Of a DNA stretch of 10,421 bases, positions 1 to 6,507 are shown one piece after another. Location of the stretch: NCBI GenBank assembly GCA_903928955.1, contig CAIYTD010000320.1, positions 1 to 10,421 on the forward strand, given 5' to 3'. The position numbers and the translations under genes are program-made. Origin of the DNA: Oligoflexia bacterium. Lineage in GTDB: Bacteria; Bdellovibrionota; UBA1018. A model generated the notes under the pieces. It had not been told where the DNA came from. It made no database searches and saw nothing but the letters and a program-made list of their open reading frames with translations. Positions within the stretch are counted from its first letter, which is position 1; each line of letters begins with the position of its first letter.

Positions 1-965
1 ATAGCGGCTTCTTTAGTATAGCTGAGCTTGAGGTCGCGCGCTCGAGAAGCAGCCCATGTTAGGAGGCGTGCTCCTTGGAGTCGAGTAGCCATATCAGCAA
101 TATAAAATTGAATGGCTTGTAATTTTGAGATAGGTGCCCCAAACTGCTCTCGCTCGGATGCAAATTGTTTGGAGGCTTCAAATGCACATCGAGCAATACC
201 TAAAGCTTGAGCGGCAATACCAATTCGCCCCCCATCTAAAGTATGCAGCGCAATTTTTAGTCCTTCTCCTTCTTTTCCTAGTAAACATTCCTTGGGAACA
301 AAAACATCATCAAAAAAAAGTTGGGCGGTAGATGAGGCAGTGATCCCTAATTTGTCTTCTAATTTAGAAACTTGAAATCCTTTCGTCTGGGTATCTACGA
401 TGAAGCAGCAAATGCCTTTGTGACCTTGAGTGGGATCGAGTGTAGCGAATAGGATGCAGGTGTCAGCTTCTTTTCCATTTGTAATCCAATTTTTCGATCC
501 CCGGATGAGATATCCGTCTGGAGTCGGAATAGCTTGGCATTTTAGGCCCGCTGGATCGGAGCCATGACCCGGTTCTGAAAGCGCAAAGCAACCTAGTTTT
601 TTACCTTGAGCAAGGGGTTTTAAGTATTTCTCTTTTTGGATGTCATTGCCAAAACTGAAAAGGGGAGAACAGACTAAGGAATTATTGACAGATAAAATCA
701 CAGCAGTAGATGCGCAAACAGTGGCAATTTCTTCTATTGCCATGGAGTAAGAAACAGTATCTGTTTCAGACCCTCCCCATTGCTCTGGCACCATCATTCC
801 TAATAGTCCCATTTCACCTAATTGCCCAATAATTTCAGCCGGAAATCTCCCGGTTTCGTCTAACTCTTTAGCAATAGGTTTGATCTTATCTTGAGCAAAA
901 GATCGAATTTGTTCAACGAGTAGTTTTTGGGATTCATTTATTTCTGGCCAGGGTTGGTATGTCAT
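1..965 (-). CDS. Acyl-CoA dehydrogenase (FAD), C-terminus cut by window edge
   Basis: Flavoenzyme that oxidises acyl-CoA to trans-2-enoyl-CoA, or in reverse makes butyryl-CoA, passing electrons to an electron-transfer flavoprotein. I translated 321 uninterrupted residues from the ATG at 965. Visible are the N-terminal helical domain (about 1-120), the middle beta-domain with FALSEPGHGSDPAG (127-140) and NWITNG (159-164) that contact FAD and substrate, and the start of the C-terminal helical domain with DGGRIGIAAQALGIA (244-258) and EREQFGAPISKLQAIQF (271-287). The family is usually near 380 residues, so about 60 residues, including the usual catalytic Glu in the YEGT region, lie beyond base 1. 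AAGGA sits 8 nt before the ATG. It follows the enoyl-CoA hydratase by 11 nt in the same operon, which suggests a short-chain substrate. The family is certain; the chain length is inferred. Confidence 0.93.
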   Translation of the reverse strand, partial: MTYQPWPEINESQKLLVEQIRSFAQDKIKPIAKELDETGRFPAEIIGQLGEMGLLGMMVPEQWGGSETDTVSYSMAIEEIATVCASTAVILSVNNSLVCSPLFSFGNDIQKEKYLKPLAQGKKLGCFALSEPGHGSDPAGLKCQAIPTPDGYLIRGSKNWITNGKEADTCILFATLDPTQGHKGICCFIVDTQTKGFQVSKLEDKLGITASSTAQLFFDDVFVPKECLLGKEGEGLKIALHTLDGGRIGIAAQALGIARCAFEASKQFASEREQFGAPISKLQAIQFYIADMATRLQGARLLTWAASRARDLKLSYTKEAA

Positions 966-976
966 TTTTATAGTCC

Positions 977-1768
977 TTAGGATAATCCGTCAAAGTGAGG
1001 TTTTCTTTTTTCGATAAATGCAGTCATCCCTTCGAGTTGATCGGTACTTCCAAAAAGGCGGCCAAAAGCCTGTGCCTCAGCATCTAATTTATAATTTAAT
1101 CCAGTAGATTCTGAAAATTCGTTCAGCAATTTTTTTGCTTTCGCAATGGCAGGATAAGACTGGATGCTGATGGATTTTGCAATAGGAATCACAGAGTCCA
1201 TAAAGTCCTTTGAAGGAAAGACATGGTTGACTAAGCCTATAGCGAAAGCTTCACTTGCATTGATTTTTCTACCAGTAAATATAAGCTCCTTCGCTCTAGG
1301 AAGTCCGATAAATTTTGAAAGTCGAAGCGTGCCTCCGAAGCCTGGAATGACTCCTAAGCCCACTTCAGGCTGGCCAAAGACAGCATTCTCACTTGCAATA
1401 ATGAAATCACATGCAATCGCTAATTCTGTCCCTGCACCTAACGCAAAGCCATTTACAGCCGCTAGAGTGGGCTTCTTCATTAATTCTAAAAATTTAGTAA
1501 TCTCATGGCCTAGTTGTGAAAAGTGGACACCTTCAGTGGGTGATTTTTTTTTCATTTCCGCGATGTCAGCTCCCGCTATGAACGCTTTGTTTCCGTCTCC
1601 TGTGAGAATAACAACCCGAATATTAGAATCCTCTGATGTACTCACTAATATTGTTTTGAGTTCATGCAGTGTTTCAGAATTCAAAGCGTTGAGAGCGTCA
1701 GGCCTGGATATTTTAATGATTTGAATTCCTGGGTGGATGATTTCAGTTTTAATATTTTTAAAAATCAT
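977..1768 (-). CDS. Enoyl-CoA hydratase/isomerase (crotonase family)
   Basis: Cytosolic crotonase that hydrates trans-2-enoyl-CoA to (S)-3-hydroxyacyl-CoA; given its neighbours, crotonyl-CoA to 3-hydroxybutyryl-CoA is likely. The protein has 263 residues, the usual length. Seen: SRPDALNALN (21-30), the oxyanion-hole loop AFIAGADI (62-69), the second oxyanion segment and catalytic Glu in GFALGAGTELAIACD (107-121, E115), and the second catalytic Glu in FGQPEVGLGVIPGFGG (131-146, E135). These match the E144/E164 pair of rat crotonase. I chose the ATG at 1768: it fits the family N-terminus and has GAGGA 10 nt upstream. A TTG at 1801 would add 11 residues and deepen the overlap with the upstream gene. 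The start overlaps the end of the dehydrogenase gene by 11 nt, which suggests translational coupling. The family is certain; the exact substrate is inferred. Confidence 0.93.
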   Translation of the reverse strand: MIFKNIKTEIIHPGIQIIKISRPDALNALNSETLHELKTILVSTSEDSNIRVVILTGDGNKAFIAGADIAEMKKKSPTEGVHFSQLGHEITKFLELMKKPTLAAVNGFALGAGTELAIACDFIIASENAVFGQPEVGLGVIPGFGGTLRLSKFIGLPRAKELIFTGRKINASEAFAIGLVNHVFPSKDFMDSVIPIAKSISIQSYPAIAKAKKLLNEFSESTGLNYKLDAEAQAFGRLFGSTDQLEGMTAFIEKRKPHFDGLS

Positions 1769-2618
1769 AACGATAGAATCCTCTGCCTGTTTTTTTCCCA
1801 AGCCATCCTGCAGCTACATATTTTTTTAATAGGGGGCATGGGCGATATTTTGAATCTCCTAGACCTTCATGCAGAACTTCCATAATTGAGAGGCAAGTAT
1901 CCAGTCCAATAAAATCAGCTAAAGTAAAAGGCCCCATAGGGTGGTGAGTGCCCAATTTCATTGCAGTATCAATGTCTTCGATGGAAGCTACACCTTCGTG
2001 AAACGCAGTGATTGCCTCATTAATCATGGGCATCAGGATACGATTCACTGCAAAGCCAGGTTGATCTTGCACTTCAATAAAAGTTTTTCCCATTTTTTTG
2101 GCAACATCTCGGACTGCTTGAAATGTTTCATCAGAGGTTTGGAGCCCTCGAATTCCTTCGACAAGCTGCATGATGGGCACAGGATTCATAAAGTGAATGC
2201 CTGCTACTCGATCACAACGCTGGGTTTGTGCAGCAAGAGCGGTAATACTGATGGAAGATGTATTGGTCGTGAGCAATGATAAAGGGGGAAGGATTTCATC
2301 GAGTTCCCGAAATAACTGATACTTTAAGTCAGGTTTTTCTGTGACTGCCTCTATTACTAAATCAGTTTGAGCTAAATCCTTTATGCTCGAAGTAGGATGA
2401 ATTTTTTCTAGGATTTGAATTCTATCTTTTTCGGAGATTTTATTTTTTTCGATCAGTTTTTTGAGTTGAGAATCCAATTTATTTTTTGCATTTTTAACCA
2501 CCTCACTCTTTTGATCGACTAGAAAGACTTCAAAACCAGCTTGTGCGGCAGACTGAGCAATTCCAGCTCCCATTTGGCCAGCACCGAGGATGCCGATTTT
2601 TAAAATATTCAATGCCAT
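1758..2618 (-). CDS. hbd: 3-hydroxybutyryl-CoA dehydrogenase (3-hydroxyacyl-CoA dehydrogenase, NAD)
   Basis: Monofunctional dehydrogenase interconverting 3-hydroxyacyl-CoA and 3-ketoacyl-CoA; the C4 substrate is inferred. The protein has 286 residues, normal for the Hbd/PaaH type. The N-terminal Rossmann fold has GAGQMG (12-17) and an acidic D35 at the end of beta-2 (FLVDQ), which favours NAD over NADP. Catalytic residues align by spacing with human HADH: S121 (NTSS), H142 (GIHFMNP), E154 (QLVE) and N192 (PGFAVNRIL). The C-terminal dimerisation domain ends with the typical GWLGKKTGRGFY motif. GAGGG lies 5 nt before the ATG. It begins 42 nt after mnmE with no terminator in the gap, so it is probably the first fatty-acid gene of an extended operon. 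The next gene overlaps its end by 11 nt. Confidence 0.93.
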   Translation of the reverse strand: MALNILKIGILGAGQMGAGIAQSAAQAGFEVFLVDQKSEVVKNAKNKLDSQLKKLIEKNKISEKDRIQILEKIHPTSSIKDLAQTDLVIEAVTEKPDLKYQLFRELDEILPPLSLLTTNTSSISITALAAQTQRCDRVAGIHFMNPVPIMQLVEGIRGLQTSDETFQAVRDVAKKMGKTFIEVQDQPGFAVNRILMPMINEAITAFHEGVASIEDIDTAMKLGTHHPMGPFTLADFIGLDTCLSIMEVLHEGLGDSKYRPCPLLKKYVAAGWLGKKTGRGFYRYDF

Positions 2619-2660
2619 AGATTCCCTCGCATTTCTGGATCCATTTGCGCAAAATTTAGC

Positions 2661-4061
2661 TTATTTTCCAATACAAAAATTAGAAAATATCTTTTCTAAG
2701 ATGTCATCAGGAAGAGTATCTCCAATAAGAGGACCTAAAGATGACAGCGATTGCTGGATATCAGATGCAAATAATTCTAGTGCAGAGGAGTTTTTCGCTC
2801 GATTGAGATCTTGAAGTGCTAATGAAACCGCTCTAAAGTGCTCTACTCGAGTCAAAATGACCTCTCCTCCATTGCGCTGAGTCCATTTTTCGCATAAGCC
2901 TGTGATGGCTTGAATTGCGTTTTGAATTCCTTCGCCTGTGATAGCAGAGGTTTTCACCCATTGAGAGATTCCCAAAGGTTCCATTAAAGAAAGAAAGTTT
3001 TGAACTTGGGATGAGCTCGCTAAGTCTATTTTGGTGACAATTCCGATTGTTTTTTGAGAAAGGCCTTTCAATATTTCCCATTGCTCCTGAGTAGAGGAAA
3101 AGGGAGCAAAGGGATCGACAATAAAGAGAATTAAATCTGCCTCAAGTGCAGCTTGATGAGTGCGTTCTATTCCCATTTTCTCAATGGGGTGGTCAGTGAT
3201 CCTGAGTCCAGCGGTATCTTCCAATCGAAGAGTAATGGTTTTGCCTTTTCCTTGAAGAGTGAGTTTCTCGCGCACGATATCGCGCGTGGTGCCTGCTAGA
3301 TGGGAAACAATCGAACGATCTTCTCCTAAGAGGGCATTAAAAAAAGTAGATTTTCCAGCATTCGGTAGACCAATAAAAGTGACTCGGATGCCCTCTTGCA
3401 GGCGAAAGCCTTGGTGATAACTTTGGCAGAGGTGCTCGAGCGTGGAGCTGAGAGGAATCAGCTGTTCTTTCAGTCGGGGCAATGAAATTTCATCGATGTC
3501 TTGATCAGAGAAATCAATTCCCACTTCGGCTAAAACGGCTAATTTTCTTAAGCGGGTAGCAATATCTGCGATCCAATGATTTTGGAGGCCAGACATTTTC
3601 TCTAGTGCGATAGCAACCGCGTGTTCATTGGAGGCAGAAATTAAATCTACTACTGCTTGAGCTTGAAATAAGGTCATTTTACCATTACGTACAGCTCGAA
3701 AGCTAAATTCGCCAGGGAGTGCCTGTCTGAGACCCTGCTCGAGCAATGCGTGAATGATTTGGTGGGAAATAAAGCTTCCTCCATGGGTGTGATATTCTAC
3801 TAAATCTTCACCTGTATAACTGTGGGGCTGAATAAATCGGACAAAGAGAGAATCATCGATGGGATGGTTGTTTTCAAGATAAAGCACTGCTCGGATCAAC
3901 TTTCGGGGCTCAGATTGGCTAGAAGTCAGAGTGCGAGTCAGTCGATTTAACGATGAAAAAGCCTGAGGGCCACTCACTCGAATGATCGATAGAGCGCCAC
4001 CTAGTTCAGTAGCAATGGAGCAAATGGTATCTTCAGAAAGATATCCAGGCTGGGTTGCCAT
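2661..4061 (-). CDS. mnmE: tRNA uridine-5-carboxymethylaminomethyl modification GTPase MnmE (TrmE)
   Basis: Potassium-activated GTPase that works with MnmG to modify the wobble uridine U34 of certain tRNAs, using a methylene- or formyl-tetrahydrofolate carbon. The protein has 466 residues, near the usual 450-460. The N-terminal folate-binding domain starts with DTICSIATELGGALSIIRVSG (11-31) and includes EYHTHGG (89-95) and LPGEFSFRA (115-123). The inserted Ras-like G domain shows G1 GLPNAGKST (231-239), G2 TTRD (258-261), G3 DTAG (282-285) and G4 TKID (343-346). The helical domain ends in the invariant CIGK with Cys463. The ATG lies 2 nt after the yidC stop, with AGG overlapping that stop as a weak ribosome site, so translation is probably coupled. 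Position after yidC is standard; no jag gene intervenes. Confidence 0.98.
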   Translation of the reverse strand: MATQPGYLSEDTICSIATELGGALSIIRVSGPQAFSSLNRLTRTLTSSQSEPRKLIRAVLYLENNHPIDDSLFVRFIQPHSYTGEDLVEYHTHGGSFISHQIIHALLEQGLRQALPGEFSFRAVRNGKMTLFQAQAVVDLISASNEHAVAIALEKMSGLQNHWIADIATRLRKLAVLAEVGIDFSDQDIDEISLPRLKEQLIPLSSTLEHLCQSYHQGFRLQEGIRVTFIGLPNAGKSTFFNALLGEDRSIVSHLAGTTRDIVREKLTLQGKGKTITLRLEDTAGLRITDHPIEKMGIERTHQAALEADLILFIVDPFAPFSSTQEQWEILKGLSQKTIGIVTKIDLASSSQVQNFLSLMEPLGISQWVKTSAITGEGIQNAIQAITGLCEKWTQRNGGEVILTRVEHFRAVSLALQDLNRAKNSSALELFASDIQQSLSSLGPLIGDTLPDDILEKIFSNFCIGK

Positions 4062-4063
4062 TC

Positions 4064-5632
4064 TTACCTGGACGAAAGAGGGTCTAGTTTTTTGTTCAAG
4101 ATCATTTGTTGCGCGATACTTGCTAGCGCATTAACTAGCATGTAAATGGTTAAACCCGCTGGAAGTGCAAGCATGAAAGCACCAAAAATAAGCGGCATGA
4201 GTTGCATCATTCGCGCCTGTGCTGGGTCTGTTGCAGTATTAGGGGTAAGTTTTTGTTGAATAAACATTGTAAACGAGAGCAAAATGGGAGTGACATAAAA
4301 AGGATCATGACTGGATAGGTCCTTAATCCAAAAAGCAAAGGGAGCATGGTAAAGCTCTATAGAGCTGTAAAGCACTCGGTATAAAGCAAAGAAAATAGGC
4401 ATTTGAATGATCATAGGAAGACAACCTGCCATAGGGTTATAGCCATTGTTTCTCATCATTGTGAGCATTTCTTTGTTTAAGGTCTCGCGATCATCCTTAT
4501 AGCGTTCTCGAAGTTTTTGAAGTTGAGGCTGTAATTTAGCCATTTTTTTCATACTCTTCATGCTCTTGTATGTGAGCGGGTAAGTGCAGACCTTCAAGAG
4601 GAGAGTCAGAAGAATAATAGCTAGCCCATAATTTTGAACAAACTGGTAAAACCATTTGAGGGTTTTTAAGAGGGGATAGGCGCAAATGGTAAACCAGCCA
4701 AAATCAACAGTGTGATCGAGCGTAGGTTCAACTCTGCGGAGAATTTCAAGTTCTTTTGGGCCGAAATAGACGCGAACAGGCAGACTCATAGTTTTCCCTG
4801 TAATGGGATAAACGAGGCTTGCGCGTCCTGCATTGGGTCCAGTCGGCTGAATGAGAGCTTCAGGTGTTAAAGGGGCTTGGGCAACGAGCGCCATAATAAA
4901 GTAGCGATTGGTTGCAGCTACGTATTTTACGGATGCTGAAGAAGCGCGCTGTTCCAATTTGTCATGCAGCGGAAATCGCTCGATGGATTCATTAGCCCAA
5001 TACACTAATTGTCGATCTTGGGCTTCTGGCTCCTTATCTAAACTTTGTGAATTTATGTACAGGAAAGCATACTTGGGGGTTCGATTCTTGAATTCTGCAG
5101 TGACCCTTGCGTCAATATAGGGCTGTCTGTCTGTAGAAAAAAATTCACGTGAAAGTTTTACCTGAGCATCTTCATAAGTCCAAGTAGCCCCTATTGCGGT
5201 GCGTTCTAATTTTCCTTGAACATCATGGAGATAAGAAAAATTAGGGTCATCAAAAGCTAAAGTAACCTCACCACTTTCATGGGTAACAGAGTGCATATCA
5301 ACTGCTGCTGCATCTTGAGAAATGCCAAGCTTATAGCCTTTCAGTGTCCAATTTGAAAAAAAAGGGCCTTCCTCATTGATGAGGGATTCTCCGGTTTCGG
5401 TAGACAGCGTGATTTTCTTCGATGGATGAGAATGATGCGCAGTCGATTGCGGGGGGAGTCGGAGGGTTGTTTCTGAGGTTGCTTTTGAACGGGCTATTTC
5501 CCCGGATCGACTGGAAGTCTCAGCGCCTTGCTCTTGGGTTTGGGTGTGAAGTCTCGGCTCTAAATAGTATTTTTGCCAGCCTACATAAATAAGAAAACAG
5601 AGTGTAATTGCTAAAAGAGTCCTGCGGTCCAT
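4064..5632 (-). CDS. yidC: Membrane protein insertase YidC
   Basis: Inner-membrane insertase that integrates and folds membrane proteins alone or with SecYEG. The protein has 522 residues and is of Gram-negative type. It has an N-terminal membrane segment (about 5-20), a low-complexity linker (about 28-70), a periplasmic beta-domain to about 310, then the conserved insertase core with membrane segments near 312-330, 335-353, 405-423, 445-460 and 478-505. The positively charged groove residue is K347 (LLLKVCTYPLT), where E. coli has R366; Lys is common here in other families. The cytoplasmic hairpin KMAKLQPQLQKLRERY (363-378) and GCLPMIIQMPIFFALY (403-418) are clear. I chose the ATG at 5632, 4 nt after the yidD stop, with GGGAAGG 7 nt upstream; a TTG at 5653 in the same frame would overlap yidD. 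It sits in its usual place between yidD and mnmE. Confidence 0.97.
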   Translation of the reverse strand: MDRRTLLAITLCFLIYVGWQKYYLEPRLHTQTQEQGAETSSRSGEIARSKATSETTLRLPPQSTAHHSHPSKKITLSTETGESLINEEGPFFSNWTLKGYKLGISQDAAAVDMHSVTHESGEVTLAFDDPNFSYLHDVQGKLERTAIGATWTYEDAQVKLSREFFSTDRQPYIDARVTAEFKNRTPKYAFLYINSQSLDKEPEAQDRQLVYWANESIERFPLHDKLEQRASSASVKYVAATNRYFIMALVAQAPLTPEALIQPTGPNAGRASLVYPITGKTMSLPVRVYFGPKELEILRRVEPTLDHTVDFGWFTICAYPLLKTLKWFYQFVQNYGLAIILLTLLLKVCTYPLTYKSMKSMKKMAKLQPQLQKLRERYKDDRETLNKEMLTMMRNNGYNPMAGCLPMIIQMPIFFALYRVLYSSIELYHAPFAFWIKDLSSHDPFYVTPILLSFTMFIQQKLTPNTATDPAQARMMQLMPLIFGAFMLALPAGLTIYMLVNALASIAQQMILNKKLDPLSSR

Positions 5633-5636
5633 GAAT

Positions 5637-5915
5637 CTACCTTCCCTGGTCAATGTTCGGGTTTGAGTAAGGTTTTGCTATAGCATGTGGAACTGGATCA
5701 TAGCCAGCCTCTGTAAAAGGGTGGCATCTGGAAAGTCGCTGGATGACGAACCAGCTTCCTTGGAAAATACCATGGTGCTGAAATACCTCACTGGAGTATT
5801 GACTACAACTGGGTTGAAATCGGCAACCATAGGACGGTCCGAAAAAAAGATGGAAAAGAGGCGATAAAGTGATCTGATAAGTTCGAATCAGGTGACTAAC
5901 TATTTGAGATAACAT
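5637..5915 (-). CDS. yidD: Membrane protein insertion efficiency factor YidD
   Basis: Small membrane-associated protein thought to help YidC-dependent insertion. The protein has 92 residues, typical length. It shows an amphipathic N-terminal helix (about 1-25), then the family core with Cys31, Cys37 and Cys64: GPSYGCRFQPSCSQY (26-40), GSWFVIQRLSRCHPF (53-67) and GYDPVP (71-76). The ATG overlaps the last 20 nt of rnpA, and GGAGG lies 10 nt upstream inside rnpA. Its stop is 4 nt before the yidC ATG. The rnpA/yidD overlap and tight coupling to yidC are normal for this operon. Confidence 0.96.
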   Translation of the reverse strand: MLSQIVSHLIRTYQITLSPLFHLFFGPSYGCRFQPSCSQYSSEVFQHHGIFQGSWFVIQRLSRCHPFTEAGYDPVPHAIAKPYSNPNIDQGR

Positions 5916-6258
5916 GCAGAAGTTGCCTCCGTAAACATTCTCCTAGTGCCCTGGAGTAGGTGAAATTCATTTTTTTTGCCTGGGGAATAACGACATTATA
6001 ATCGTACGACCCGAGCTGCATGCCTTGGATTCGAAAGGACTCTCGGATTTGTCGTTTGACACGATTTCGTTCTACAGAGGATCCACGTGCCTTCAGCGTG
6101 ATTCCAAGGCGGTAGTGACAGAATTCATTTGGAATCCTAAAGACGACACACTGAGGAAGTCTAAATACCTGGTTTTGGGCAAAAAAGCGCCTATACTCCC
6201 ATGAGTAGTGGAGCCTTCGGTTGGTGCTGAAAACCTGAGAATGGGAAGAAGGCGTAAT
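5896..6258 (-). CDS. rnpA: Ribonuclease P protein component, apparent ATT (AUU) start
   Basis: Protein subunit that binds RNase P RNA and helps it cleave tRNA 5' leaders. I translated this frame by hand: 120 residues if it begins at the ATT at 6258, the normal family length. The signature ERNRVKRQIRESF (63-75) is intact. It is preceded by YRLGITLKARG (49-59), which matches the usual RxGLxVSKKxG strand, and by an N-terminal stretch with NRRLHYSWEYRRFF (13-26) resembling the usual RLLTxxxFxxVF segment. No ATG, GTG or TTG occurs in this frame upstream of the signature; the first in-frame ATG is at residue 80, after it. The frame opens directly after the rpmH TAA, and AGGA inside rpmH lies 6 nt before the ATT, so an AUU start is the simplest reading. 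A sequence error, or reinitiation after rpmH, is the alternative. Identity is firm; the start is uncertain. Confidence 0.9.
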   Translation of the reverse strand: MTPSSHSQVFSTNRRLHYSWEYRRFFAQNQVFRLPQCVVFRIPNEFCHYRLGITLKARGSSVERNRVKRQIRESFRIQGMQLGSYDYNVVIPQAKKMNFTYSRALGECLRRQLLHVISNS

Positions 6259-6408
6259 TTATTTTCCTGCAACCCGAACAGTTAACCGCTTACGGCCTTT
6301 TGCTCTCCGCCTCTTGAGGACTTTTTGTCCATTTGCTGTTTTCATTCGGGCACGAAAGCCATGTCTACGACGACGCTTAGTTCTACTGGGTTGATAAGTT
6401 CTCTTCAT
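6259..6408 (-). CDS. rpmH: 50S ribosomal protein L34
   Basis: Small very basic protein of the large ribosomal subunit, 49 residues, translated by hand. It begins MKRTYQPSRTKRRRRHGF and continues with RARMKTANGQKVLKRRRAKG (19-38), the diagnostic L34 pattern, and ends RLTVRVAGK. The ATG at 6408 has GGAG 11 nt upstream, somewhat far but acceptable. Its TAA is immediately followed, in the same frame and with no gap, by the rnpA reading frame. The AGGA within its penultimate codons probably serves rnpA. It is the first gene of the minus-strand operon and is divergent from dnaA, the classical arrangement. Confidence 0.98.
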   Translation of the reverse strand: MKRTYQPSRTKRRRRHGFRARMKTANGQKVLKRRRAKGRKRLTVRVAGK

Positions 6409-6445
6409 ATAAAATGCGACTCCAAAAAAATTGAGATCAGTCCGA

Positions 6446-6472
6446 ATTATCGAATGGAAGGCAAGTTGTCAA
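6446..6472 (-). promoter_or_regulatory. Probable sigma70-type promoter of the rpmH operon
   Basis: On the minus strand a perfect TTGACA (6472-6467) is followed after 15 nt by GATAAT (6451-6446), five of six matches to TATAAT. The spacer is shorter than the ideal 17. Transcription would start near 6439, giving a leader of about 30 nt before the rpmH ATG. It is the only good promoter match in the divergent region, and it is what a highly expressed ribosomal-protein operon should have. Confidence 0.6.
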
Positions 6473-6494
6473 GAAGAAGCCCTCATGTTATTTG
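6466..6494 (+). promoter_or_regulatory. Possible dnaA promoter (weak match)
   Basis: On the plus strand TTGTCA (6466-6471) and TATTTG (6489-6494) are separated by 17 nt. The -35 is good but the -10 matches poorly. It overlaps the -35 of the rpmH promoter on the other strand because TTGTCAA reads TTGACAA in reverse. If used, transcription would start about 7 nt before the dnaA ATG. That would suit the lack of any Shine-Dalgarno sequence there, where the bases before the ATG are pyrimidine-rich CTCCTCT. This is speculative. Confidence 0.25.
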
Positions 6495-6507
6495 AAATAG
6501 CTCCTCT

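Noticed and set aside
1164..1724. 186-codon plus-strand open frame antisense to the crotonase gene
   Set aside because: It is the mirror of a strongly conserved gene on the other strand, has no ribosome site and no recognisable motif.
1769..1801. TTG start for the crotonase gene giving 11 more residues
   Set aside because: The added residues do not resemble the family N-terminus and would enlarge the overlap with the dehydrogenase gene; the ATG at 1768 has a GAGGA site.
2619..2660. TTTGCGCAAA palindrome (2644-2653) between mnmE and hbd considered as a terminator
   Set aside because: Only 10 bp with no loop and no T-run; it is more likely chance.
4064..5632. Lys347 of YidC in place of the E. 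coli groove Arg366 as an anomaly
   Set aside because: A positive charge is kept, and Lys at this position is common in YidC proteins outside the enterics.
5633..5653. TTG start for yidC giving a 7-residue longer protein
   Set aside because: The ATG at 5632 has a good GGGAAGG site at 7 nt and gives the normal YidC N-terminus; the TTG lies inside yidD.
6409..6507. Chromosomal origin oriC beside dnaA
   Set aside because: No TTATCCACA-like box or close variant cluster is seen here or after dnaA. The single TGTGGATG inside dnaA near 6752 and the loose GGTGGATAG near 9510 are isolated.
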